Source of the DNA: Hungatella sp. UBA3147
GTDB taxonomy: Bacteria; Bacillota; Clostridia; Lachnospirales; Lachnospiraceae
DNA: 6,923 bases
Direction of reading: 5' to 3'
Assembly: GCA_002365025.1 (NCBI GenBank)
Contig: DEYX01000208.1
Location: 8,766 to 15,688, forward strand
In this document: positions 1 through 5,327 of the stretch, in pieces
Numbering within the stretch: the first letter of the stretch is position 1
How the letters are laid out: each line of letters opens with the position of its first letter
Position numbers and translations under genes: made by a program
Notes under the pieces: model-generated
What the model saw: the letters and a program-made list of their open reading frames with translations, nothing else
Told to the model about the DNA's origin: nothing
Databases searched by the model: none

Positions 1-1157
1 GCTGTCCTTTTTCCTGCAGCTACTGCCTCTCTTCTCTGGATAAGTCCGTGAGGCTTCGCGATAGTTCCCTGGTTTTAAAGGAGCTTAATGTGTTCCTTGA
101 AAACCGGGTTCCCCAGGTAAAATTTGTAGACAGGACCTTTAACTGCAGCAGAAAGCATACCATGGAGATCTGGCGTCATATCATAGAACATGATAACGGG
201 GTGACCAATTTTCATTTTGAGATATCCGCGGATCTTTTAAACGAGGAGGAACTTGAGCTGATGTCCCACATGAGGCCGGGACTGATCCAGCTTGAGATCG
301 GAGTCCAGAGCACCAACCGGTCAACCATTAAGGAAATCCGCAGGACCATGGATTTGAAGCGATTAAAGGAAAGGGTTGACAAAATCAACAGCTTTGGAAA
401 TATCCATCAGCATCTTGACCTGATCGCCGGACTTCCGGGAGAAGATTACCAGAGCTTTCGTAATTCCTTTAATGAGGTATATGAGATGAAGCCGGAGCAG
501 CTTCAGCTTGGATTCTTAAAGGTGTTAAAAGGTTCTTATCTGTGGGAGAAGGCTGGGGAATACGGGGTTAAGTTTAAGGAGAAGGCGCCCTACGAGGTGC
601 TGTCAACCAAATGGATCGACTACGGCGGGATTCTGAAGCTGAAAGCTTTGGAGGAAATGCTGGAGGTCTATGGAAACAGCGGACAGTTCCGGACGACCTT
701 AGATGAACTTCTTAAAGAGTTCGAAACACCTTTTGATATGTTTGAGACGCTGGCTGAATATTATGATAAGCAGGGGTACTTAAAAATCAGCCATAACCGA
801 ATGGCCCGGTACGAGATCCTGGAAGGGTTCCTATACAGCCTGGTACCGGAAAAACGTTCCCTGTACCGGGATCTTCTGGTGTATGATCTTTACCTGAGGG
901 AAAATTTAAAGAGCCGGCCTGTTTTTGCGGCAGACCAGGAACCATTTAAGGAACAGGTAAGGGCATTTTTTGAGACAGAGGCGGCAGGTTTCCGGTATTT
1001 AAAGGAAGGTTACAACGGTTATGAGGCCAGACAGCTCATTAAGATGGCTCATGTGGAGGTATTCCGGGACGGAAGGGCAGTTCTTTTTGATTACAAAAAA
1101 CGGGATGCCCTGTCTCATAATGCAGCTGCTTATGAAATCGGTGTATGGAGGAAATAA
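1..1157 (+). CDS. B12-binding-type radical SAM protein, DUF4080 family (5' end outside window)
   Basis: The frame is open from the first bases of the window, so the gene begins upstream; a GTG at 48 is internal, not the start. The first visible residues (from base 3) are CPFSCSYC, the CX3CX2C motif that binds the radical SAM [4Fe-4S] cluster. Further radical SAM signatures follow: an EIGVQS strand (about bases 295-310) and DLIAGLPGE (about 417-445). The C-terminal third, with many aromatic and charged residues, matches my recollection of the DUF4080 extension that follows B12-binding plus radical SAM domains. The B12-binding domain would lie upstream and cannot be seen. The expected role is SAM-dependent radical chemistry in the cytoplasm; the substrate is unknown. 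The stop TAA (1155-1157) overlaps the ATG of nth by one base, so the two are probably co-translated. Radical SAM membership is secure; the DUF4080 label is from memory of the family. Confidence 0.88.
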   Translation, partial: CPFSCSYCLSSLDKSVRLRDSSLVLKELNVFLENRVPQVKFVDRTFNCSRKHTMEIWRHIIEHDNGVTNFHFEISADLLNEEELELMSHMRPGLIQLEIGVQSTNRSTIKEIRRTMDLKRLKERVDKINSFGNIHQHLDLIAGLPGEDYQSFRNSFNEVYEMKPEQLQLGFLKVLKGSYLWEKAGEYGVKFKEKAPYEVLSTKWIDYGGILKLKALEEMLEVYGNSGQFRTTLDELLKEFETPFDMFETLAEYYDKQGYLKISHNRMARYEILEGFLYSLVPEKRSLYRDLLVYDLYLRENLKSRPVFAADQEPFKEQVRAFFETEAAGFRYLKEGYNGYEARQLIKMAHVEVFRDGRAVLFDYKKRDALSHNAAAYEIGVWRK

Positions 1158-1834
1158 TGGCAAAGAGAGAGACAAAAGCAGAACGTCAGGCCAGGGTATT
1201 AAAAGTGCTTGATGCCCTTGACCGGGAATATGGAACTTCATATGTATGCTATTTAAACCACGAAAATCCATGGCAGCTTTTAATAGCGGTCATTTTAAGC
1301 GCCCAGTGCACCGATGCCAGGGTGAACATGGTGACACCGGACTTATTCAGGAAGTATGATTCACCAGAGAAATTTGCGCGGGCAGATTTAAAGGAACTGG
1401 AGAAAGATATCCATTCTCTTGGATTTTATCATATGAAAGCGAAAAACATCATATCCTGCTGTCAGGACCTGGTGGAAAAATTCGGAGGTGAGGTTCCCCG
1501 GACAATGGAGGAACTGACCTCTCTTGCAGGAGTGGGTCGAAAAACAGCCAATGTTATCCGGGGAAACATCTACCATGAGCCAAGCATTGTAGTAGATACC
1601 CACGTAAAGCGGATCTCCAGAAAGCTGGGTTTTGCAAAGGAAGAAGATCCGGAAAAAATTGAGTATGAGCTGATGAAGGTACTTCCAAAAGAGCACTGGA
1701 TCTTGTGGAATATTCAGATCATTACCCTTGGAAGATCCATTTGTATTGCAAGAAATCCGAAGTGCAGCCAGTGCTTTTTGGAAAAACTTTGTCCCAGCGC
1801 AGGACTGGAACCGAGTCAGAAGAGGGAGGATTAA
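1157..1834 (+). CDS. nth: Endonuclease III (DNA glycosylase/AP lyase)
   Basis: The 225-residue product is a bifunctional base-excision-repair enzyme that removes oxidised pyrimidines and cleaves the abasic strand. The helix-hairpin-helix LAGVGRKTANVI carries the catalytic lysine K129. VDTHVKRI carries the catalytic aspartate D147, and the 18-residue spacing equals that of E. coli K120/D138. The C-terminal iron-sulfur loop is complete: C196, C203, C206 and C212 (CX6CX2CX5C). The SAQCTDARVN segment near residue 50 is also typical. Start: an ATG at 1145 is in frame, but the ATG at 1157 (MAKRETK) has GGAGGAA at 1147-1153 in front of it at good spacing, and overlaps the upstream stop as TAATG. The length is normal for bacterial Nth. 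It is followed one base later by the exonuclease gene, which suggests a coupled DNA-maintenance pair. Confidence 0.97.
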   Translation: MAKRETKAERQARVLKVLDALDREYGTSYVCYLNHENPWQLLIAVILSAQCTDARVNMVTPDLFRKYDSPEKFARADLKELEKDIHSLGFYHMKAKNIISCCQDLVEKFGGEVPRTMEELTSLAGVGRKTANVIRGNIYHEPSIVVDTHVKRISRKLGFAKEEDPEKIEYELMKVLPKEHWILWNIQIITLGRSICIARNPKCSQCFLEKLCPSAGLEPSQKRED

Positions 1835-1838
1835 TGTG
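1824..1838 (+). promoter_or_regulatory. Ribosome binding site with two competing starts
   Basis: GGGAGGA at 1824-1830 serves a GTG at 1836-1838, six bases after GGAGG, which opens the exonuclease frame. An ATG at 1834-1836 shares the same site but is in another frame and meets TAG at 1858-1860 after eight codons. The exonuclease core begins only a few codons after the GTG, so GTG is the functional start. Confidence 0.7.
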
Positions 1839-2543
1839 GTATCATCCTATATTGCCGTAGATTTGGAAACCACCGGTCTTGATCCAAAGCAGGATAAGAT
1901 CATTGAAATCGGAGCGGTGAAGGTTATAGAGGGGCAGATTACAGAGAACTACGAAACCTTTGTTAATCCATACAGGAAGCTGGAACCTAAGGTAGGCATG
2001 CTCACCGGCATTACCAACCGCCAGTTAGAGGCTTCCCGGGGAATTGCAGAGGTGATTGGCGGTTTTTTGGATTTTGCAGGTGATTTGCCGATTCTGGGAC
2101 ATCACGTGATATTTGATTACAGTTTTTTAAAGCGTGCGGCAATCAATGAGGGCCATGAATTTGAGCGTCAGGGAATCGACACCCTAAAGCTTGCAAGAAG
2201 ATTTATGCCCCCTGATGAGAAGAAAAATCTAACAGCAGCCTGCGTATATTATGGGATCGTTCAAACCTTAAGCCACCGGGCGCTTGCAGATGCAATGGCA
2301 GCCCAAAAGCTTTATCAGGAATTGGCAGATCGGTATGAGAAGGAATCACCGGAAGCCTTTGGCCCTCAGGCTTTGATTTATAAGGTAAAAAAAGAGCAGC
2401 CGGCCTCAAAAAGGCAAAAAGAACACTTGCAGGATTTATTAAAATATCATAAAATAGTTTTATCTGTGCAAACAGAATATTTGTCCAGAAATGAAATATC
2501 AAGAATCACGGATAAAATCATAGCACAGTATGGAAGAATATAA
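1836..2543 (+). CDS. DEDDh 3'-5' exonuclease, DnaQ/epsilon-like, with C-terminal extension
   Basis: The 235-residue product belongs to the DnaQ-like exonuclease superfamily, which removes nucleotides from 3' ends with two metal ions. All acidic motifs are present. ExoI is AVDLETTGLD with D9 and E11. ExoII is GHHVIFDYSFL with D94. ExoIII is HRALADA with H147 and D152, which defines the DEDDh subgroup. The catalytic domain ends near residue 175. A basic tail follows, with PASKRQKEHLQDLL from residue 189, predicted by eye as helical; this is not part of the exonuclease fold. The frame stays open upstream to 1728 inside nth, but the first suitable start behind a ribosome binding site is the GTG at 1836. 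The gene is shorter than PolC or DinG, so it is a stand-alone proofreading-type, repair or RNA-processing nuclease. Its exact substrate cannot be told from sequence. It sits one base after nth and is probably translated from the same message. Confidence 0.9.
   Translation: MVSSYIAVDLETTGLDPKQDKIIEIGAVKVIEGQITENYETFVNPYRKLEPKVGMLTGITNRQLEASRGIAEVIGGFLDFAGDLPILGHHVIFDYSFLKRAAINEGHEFERQGIDTLKLARRFMPPDEKKNLTAACVYYGIVQTLSHRALADAMAAQKLYQELADRYEKESPEAFGPQALIYKVKKEQPASKRQKEHLQDLLKYHKIVLSVQTEYLSRNEISRITDKIIAQYGRI
2427..2455 (+). promoter_or_regulatory. Possible weak sigma-A-type promoter
   Basis: TTGCAG (2427-2432) is separated by 17 bases from TAAAAT (2450-2455), the latter matching five of six -10 positions. 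The -35 is poor (three of six). It lies inside the exonuclease gene, about 100 bases before the small membrane-protein gene, in an AT-rich stretch where chance matches are likely. Confidence 0.18.
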
Positions 2544-2558
2544 GAGAGGTGATACGAT

Positions 2559-2672
2559 ATGATTAACTTCAATAATAAAAACAACAGAAAATTTTTATCA
2601 GTAGTTTTGATCCTAGTAGTTATTTTACTGATTGTTGCTATGGTGCTTCCTATGATGCTTCAGTTTCTATAA
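2559..2672 (+). CDS. Small single-pass membrane protein, 37 residues
   Basis: An ATG at 2559 opens a 37-codon frame ending at TAA 2670-2672. It is preceded by AGGTGAT (2547-2553), a long match to the 16S rRNA 3' end at ideal distance, which is the main reason to believe it. The product has a short polar, basic head (MINFNNKNNRK) and then one hydrophobic helix from about residue 12 to 30, ending in PMMLQFL. The positive head suggests the N-terminus stays in the cytoplasm. In size and layout it recalls the tiny Firmicute membrane proteins of the Prli42/DUF4044 type, but I cannot claim homology. It lies 15 bases after the exonuclease gene and 56 before the VanW gene, all on one strand, so it is probably part of the same transcript. 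Function unknown. Confidence 0.72.
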   Translation: MINFNNKNNRKFLSVVLILVVILLIVAMVLPMMLQFL

Positions 2673-2689
2673 GCGACCCAGGAGGTGTA

Positions 2690-2719
2690 TTGGCAGCGTA
2701 CAGGCACAGCAGAGTATGA
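2690..2719 (+). CDS. Possible 9-codon leader mini-ORF before the VanW gene
   Basis: AGGAGGTG at 2680-2687 is the longest anti-Shine-Dalgarno match in the window, yet no long gene begins behind it. The nearest start is a TTG at 2690-2692, four bases after GGAGG. It opens a frame of nine codons (MAAYRHSRV) that stops at TGA 2717-2719, ten bases before the chosen ATG of the VanW gene. This could be a leader peptide that controls translation by re-initiation, or a relic of an earlier gene start. Nothing in the peptide itself (no run of one amino acid) indicates attenuation. Confidence 0.25.
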   Translation: MAAYRHSRV

Positions 2720-2731
2720 GGAATGATTATG
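2716..2731 (+). promoter_or_regulatory. Ribosome binding site that decides the VanW gene start
   Basis: GAGGA at 2718-2722 touches the ATG at 2723 directly, leaving no spacer. The second in-frame ATG at 2729 stands seven bases after GAGG and begins MKKK, a normal signal-peptide head. The start at 2729 is therefore preferred. Confidence 0.6.
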
Positions 2732-4219
2732 AAAAAGAAAACTTTGTCCATGAGCCTGGCAGCGATCGTAATTGCAGCGGGAATTGGATTTCTTTCTCCC
2801 GCATATGCCATGGCTGATACTCTTCCGGATGGTATATATGTGGGAGAATATAATCTGGGAGGTATGACAGAAGAGGAAGCCAGCCAGAAGATACAGGACC
2901 TGGTGAATGAAATGGAAAACCAAAAGATAACATTGATTGTTGACGGGCAGCCGGTGGAAACCATAGCAAAAGATCTTGGCTTCCATTGGAGCAATCCGGA
3001 GGCTGTGTCCCAGGCCGCATCTTCCTGGCAGGGAGGCAACCTGATCAAACGGTATCTGAATAAGAAGGATATTGAACAAAACCATGTGATCATCCCTCTG
3101 GAAACAGCCCTTGATGATGGAAGTGTGGCGTCATTTGTGGCAGAAAAGTGTGCACAGGGAGTAATGGAGCCAAAGAATGCGACCATTGTCCGTGACAAGG
3201 GAGCATTTGTAGTGACTCCCTCTGCCATTGGAAAAACCGTTGATGTGGCGGCTACAAAGCAGGCTTTAGATGCTGCTCTTGCCAATGGACTTAAGGAGCC
3301 GGTAACAGCCACCGCGGTGGTTGTAGAGGTAAATCCTGCAATTACCACGGATGATTTGATAACCATAAAGGATGTGCTTGGAACCTTTTCCACCAGTTTC
3401 TCTTCCAGTGGAGCTTCCAGATCCAAGAATCTGCAGGTGGGCGCAGGTAAGATCAACGGCCACGTGCTGATGCCGGGGGAAACCCTGTCTGGTTATGAGT
3501 GCATGCATCCCTTTACCGTAGAAAACGGCTATGCAACGGCATCAGCCTATGAGAATGGCCAGGTAGTAGACAGCATTGGCGGAGGCGTCTGCCAGATTGC
3601 TACCACCATTTACAATGCCGTGCTCAGGGCAGAGCTGGAAGTTGCCCAGAGGCAGAACCACTCCATGATAGTTGGTTATGTGAAACCTTCTGAAGATGCA
3701 GCCATAGCCGGTACGTATAAGGACATTAAATTTACCAACAATTACAGCACGCCCATTTTTGTTGAGGGCTATACTTCCGGAAAGACCCTTACCTTTACCA
3801 TCTATGGGAAAGAAACCAGACCTGCAAACAGGACCTTTGATTTTGTTTCTGAGACCTTGAGCGTAACGGATCCGGGTGCGCCAAAGGAGATCGTGGATCC
3901 AACCATGCCTCCTGGAAGCAGAAGCCAGGTTCAGTCTGCACATAAGGGGATGAAGTCCAGACTGTGGAAGGTCGTATATGTAGATGGTGTTGAGCAGAGC
4001 CGGGAGATTCTTCATACGGATACCTATAATCCATCAAAGGCTATTATAAAGGTCGGGCCGGCCGCTCCTGCGGTTGCTGTACCGGCTGAAACTCCTGGAA
4101 TTCCCGTGGAAACGCCGCCGGTTGTGACCCCGGAGGAGACAGTACCTGCAGATACCGGGAACGCAGTACAGGAAGGACCCCAGATACCGGAAGATGCCTC
4201 GTTAGAGGCAGGACCGTAA
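2729..4219 (+). CDS. Secreted VanW-family protein with peptidoglycan-binding-like and G5-like regions
   Basis: The product has 496 residues. MKKK plus a hydrophobic stretch to about residue 24 and SPAYA form a signal peptide, with likely cleavage after residue 27 or 29. Next comes a segment with DGIYVGEYNLGGMTEEEA and, at about 130-205, a region like the PG_binding_4 domain seen ahead of many L,D-transpeptidase and VanW domains. The VanW domain spans about 215-375 with its hallmark GGGVCQ at 284-289 (Cys288) followed by IATTIYNAVL. A G5-like module (about 378-443, ending IIKVGP) and a Pro/Glu/Thr-rich tail (444-496) complete it; no LPXTG anchor is visible. VanW was named from vancomycin-resistance clusters but its biochemical role is unknown, and no van ligase, VanX/VanY-type peptidase or two-component genes are here. 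I infer a cell-wall-associated housekeeping role. No catalytic transpeptidase domain is present. Confidence 0.92.
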   Translation: MKKKTLSMSLAAIVIAAGIGFLSPAYAMADTLPDGIYVGEYNLGGMTEEEASQKIQDLVNEMENQKITLIVDGQPVETIAKDLGFHWSNPEAVSQAASSWQGGNLIKRYLNKKDIEQNHVIIPLETALDDGSVASFVAEKCAQGVMEPKNATIVRDKGAFVVTPSAIGKTVDVAATKQALDAALANGLKEPVTATAVVVEVNPAITTDDLITIKDVLGTFSTSFSSSGASRSKNLQVGAGKINGHVLMPGETLSGYECMHPFTVENGYATASAYENGQVVDSIGGGVCQIATTIYNAVLRAELEVAQRQNHSMIVGYVKPSEDAAIAGTYKDIKFTNNYSTPIFVEGYTSGKTLTFTIYGKETRPANRTFDFVSETLSVTDPGAPKEIVDPTMPPGSRSQVQSAHKGMKSRLWKVVYVDGVEQSREILHTDTYNPSKAIIKVGPAAPAVAVPAETPGIPVETPPVVTPEETVPADTGNAVQEGPQIPEDASLEAGP

Positions 4220-4237
4220 GCGCTGGCAGGTAAACAT

Positions 4238-4822
4238 ATGAGACGGATCGAAAGGGAGAATACCGGAACCGTAAGGCCCGGGCAGGATCTTGTTATTGCA
4301 GGATATGCCGGGCTGTCCGGTACGGTGGAAACCGTAAAAAATAAACAAGAAGAATTATATCAATGGTTTTCCAGAGACTATGTAGAACGGATCTTCGAAT
4401 CCGGGAACATGGAACTGGAGGGAGATTTGGAAAAGTGGAAGGAATTCGGTGCCTCTGAATGTGAACCGGCAGGTGAGGGCGGAGTTTTAAAGGCTCTTTG
4501 GGATCTGTCCGGCGCTTATATGACGGGTATTCGGTTTTCCCTTCTCAGGATTCCGGTGAAACAGGAAACCATCGAAATTTGTGAACGGTACGATTTAAAC
4601 CCGTACCGCCTTTTCTCGGCAGGCTGCCTGCTTTTTTCGGCTGATAACGGAGGGGATCTGGTACATGCTTTAAAAGAGCAGGGAATCCATGCAGCTGTGA
4701 TCGGGAAAGTGACCGGAGGCATCAAACGGATCATTGACCACGGGGAAAGCGTCGGCTATCTTGACCGGCCCACAGAGGATGAACTTTATAAGGTTTTATG
4801 TCCAAAAAGCGTGGACAAATAA
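4238..4822 (+). CDS. AIR synthase-related (PurM/HypE-like) C-terminal domain protein, lacks the N-terminal half
   Basis: The product has 194 residues. From about residue 80 it matches the C-terminal domain of the PurM/HypE/ThiL/SelD superfamily. GEGGVLKALWDL corresponds to the glycine-rich GG..AL.E motif. LLRIPV, then YDLNPYRLFSAGCLLFSA, correspond to the LGLDP..L.SEG.LL segment of HypE, and GIHAAVIGKV to the final AAVIG.V strand. The N-terminal ATP-binding AIRS domain is absent; instead about 75 residues contain AGYAGLSGTVE and a helical acidic stretch. Full-length relatives are about 330 residues, so this is either a natural half-size family or a decayed gene, although its frame is intact. 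Without the partner half it is unlikely to bind ATP alone; a role as a partner or regulator is speculation. The ribosome site is weak (CAGG, 4227-4230), 18 bases after the VanW gene. Confidence 0.78.
   Translation: MRRIERENTGTVRPGQDLVIAGYAGLSGTVETVKNKQEELYQWFSRDYVERIFESGNMELEGDLEKWKEFGASECEPAGEGGVLKALWDLSGAYMTGIRFSLLRIPVKQETIEICERYDLNPYRLFSAGCLLFSADNGGDLVHALKEQGIHAAVIGKVTGGIKRIIDHGESVGYLDRPTEDELYKVLCPKSVDK
4586..4614 (+). repeat. Intragenic inverted repeat followed by a T-run
   Basis: CGGTACG (4586-4592) and CGTACCG (4602-4608) are perfect seven-base complementary arms around a nine-base loop. They are followed by CC and TTTT (4611-4614). The element lies inside the PurM-C gene, in the sense direction, just ahead of a second hairpin with a longer T-run. 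Confidence 0.45.
4619..4637 (+). terminator. Terminator-like hairpin inside the PurM-C gene
   Basis: GCAGG (4619-4623), a three-base loop CTG, and CCTGC (4627-4631) form a GC-rich stem immediately followed by six T (4632-4637), the shape of an intrinsic terminator. The stem is only five pairs, plus a possible G-U pair, so it may cause partial termination or pausing rather than a full stop. It sits within coding sequence for a conserved part of the protein, so it may also be accidental. Confidence 0.3.
4734..4762 (+). promoter_or_regulatory. Possible sigma-A promoter for the Lrp-aminotransferase genes
   Basis: TTGACC (4734-4739, five of six -35 positions) is followed after 17 bases by TATCTT (4757-4762, four of six -10 positions). 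It lies in the 3' end of the PurM-C gene, about 83 bases before the Lrp start and downstream of the terminator-like hairpins. A second TTGACC at 4761 with TATAAG at 4787-4792 has a 20-base spacer, which is too long to favour. Confidence 0.25.
4799..4817. promoter_or_regulatory. Perfect dyad before the Lrp gene, possible operator
   Basis: TGTCCA (4799-4804) and TGGACA (4812-4817) are exact inverted repeats separated by seven bases. The centre lies 37 bases before the ATG of the Lrp-family gene. Lrp/AsnC proteins bind dyads and often repress their own genes, so this is a candidate operator. It could equally be an RNA hairpin or chance, since it overlaps the end of the PurM-C coding region. It is not followed by a T-run. 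Confidence 0.3.
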
Positions 4823-4844
4823 TAAAGAAATCAGGAGGCAGGAT

Positions 4845-5327
4845 ATGAGAGAAAAAATATTGGCAATTATTGAAAAAAACAGCAGGATCGATTTAAAGGA
4901 TCTGGCGATTCTTTTAGGGGAAAATGAGGCCGCCATTGCCAATGAAATCGCTGAAATGGAAAAAGAGCATATCATATGCGGCTACCACACCCTGATTAAC
5001 TGGGATAATACCAGCGACGAAAAAGTTATGGCTCTGATTGAGGTTAAGGTCACTCCCCAGAGAGGTATGGGTTTTGATAAGATCGCGGAGCGCATTTATC
5101 AGTACAGTGAGGTAAATGCCGTTTATCTCATGTCCGGCGCTTTTGACTTTACGGTTTTCATAGAAGGAAAGACCATGAGGCAGGTAGCACAATTTGTATC
5201 TGAAAAGCTGTCTCCCATGGAATCGGTGCTAAGCACGGCGACCCATTTTGTCTTAAAGAAATACAAAGACCATGGAACCGTTCTTGCTGAAGGAACAACC
5301 GATGAAAGGATGTTGATTACGCCGTGA
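4845..5327 (+). CDS. Lrp/AsnC-family transcriptional regulator
   Basis: The 160-residue product has the two-domain layout of the family. Residues 2-45 form a winged helix-turn-helix (REKILAIIEKNSRIDLKDLA, then helix and ICGYHTLINW wing). A RAM effector-binding domain follows, with the characteristic YLMSGAFDFTVFIEG around G98 and D101. Members form dimers or octamers and sense amino acids. The frame is open upstream to 4734, but the ATG at 4845 has AGGAGG (4833-4838) six bases ahead, and starting there gives the normal family length. Its stop overlaps the GTG of the aminotransferase by four bases. The pair recalls Bacillus subtilis alaR-alaT, where the regulator controls the adjacent alanine aminotransferase. 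I infer it senses an amino acid made or used by the neighbour. The recognition helix is rich in Glu and Ala (ENEAAIANEIAEME), which is somewhat unusual for DNA contact. Confidence 0.93.
   Translation: MREKILAIIEKNSRIDLKDLAILLGENEAAIANEIAEMEKEHIICGYHTLINWDNTSDEKVMALIEVKVTPQRGMGFDKIAERIYQYSEVNAVYLMSGAFDFTVFIEGKTMRQVAQFVSEKLSPMESVLSTATHFVLKKYKDHGTVLAEGTTDERMLITP

Noticed and set aside
48..50. GTG as the start of the radical SAM gene
   Set aside because: The frame is open to the window edge and the codons before 48 encode the essential CX3CX2C motif, so the true start is outside the window.
1145..1147. Upstream in-frame ATG as the nth start
   Set aside because: No ribosome site precedes it, and the GGAGGAA that serves the ATG at 1157 would lie inside the coding region.
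2673..2728. A promoter, terminator or riboswitch in the largest gap
   Set aside because: The gap is only 56 bases. TTGGCA at 2690 has no good -10 at 16-18 bases, and no stem with a T-run is seen. It is too short for a known riboswitch.
2650..3456. Long open frame (268 codons) on the minus strand
   Set aside because: It is antisense to the VanW gene, whose signal peptide and domain motifs are clear. The minus-strand protein shows no recognisable domain and has low-complexity Ser/Thr/Pro content typical of a shadow frame.
2729..4219. Vancomycin-resistance locus
   Set aside because: Only a VanW-domain protein is present. No D-Ala-D-Lac ligase, dehydrogenase, VanX/VanY peptidase or VanRS pair is seen, and VanW proteins are common in Clostridia without resistance.
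4321..4341. Perfect hairpin TACGGT-GGAA-ACCGTA followed by six A
   Set aside because: The stem is six pairs with a GNRA-type loop but is followed by A, not T, on the sense strand, and the T-run on the other strand precedes the stem, so it is not a terminator in either direction. It is probably a chance product of coding sequence.
4734..4844. N-terminal extension of the Lrp protein from a TTG at 4734
   Set aside because: It would overlap the PurM-C gene by 89 bases and add residues not found in the family, while the ATG at 4845 has a perfect AGGAGG.
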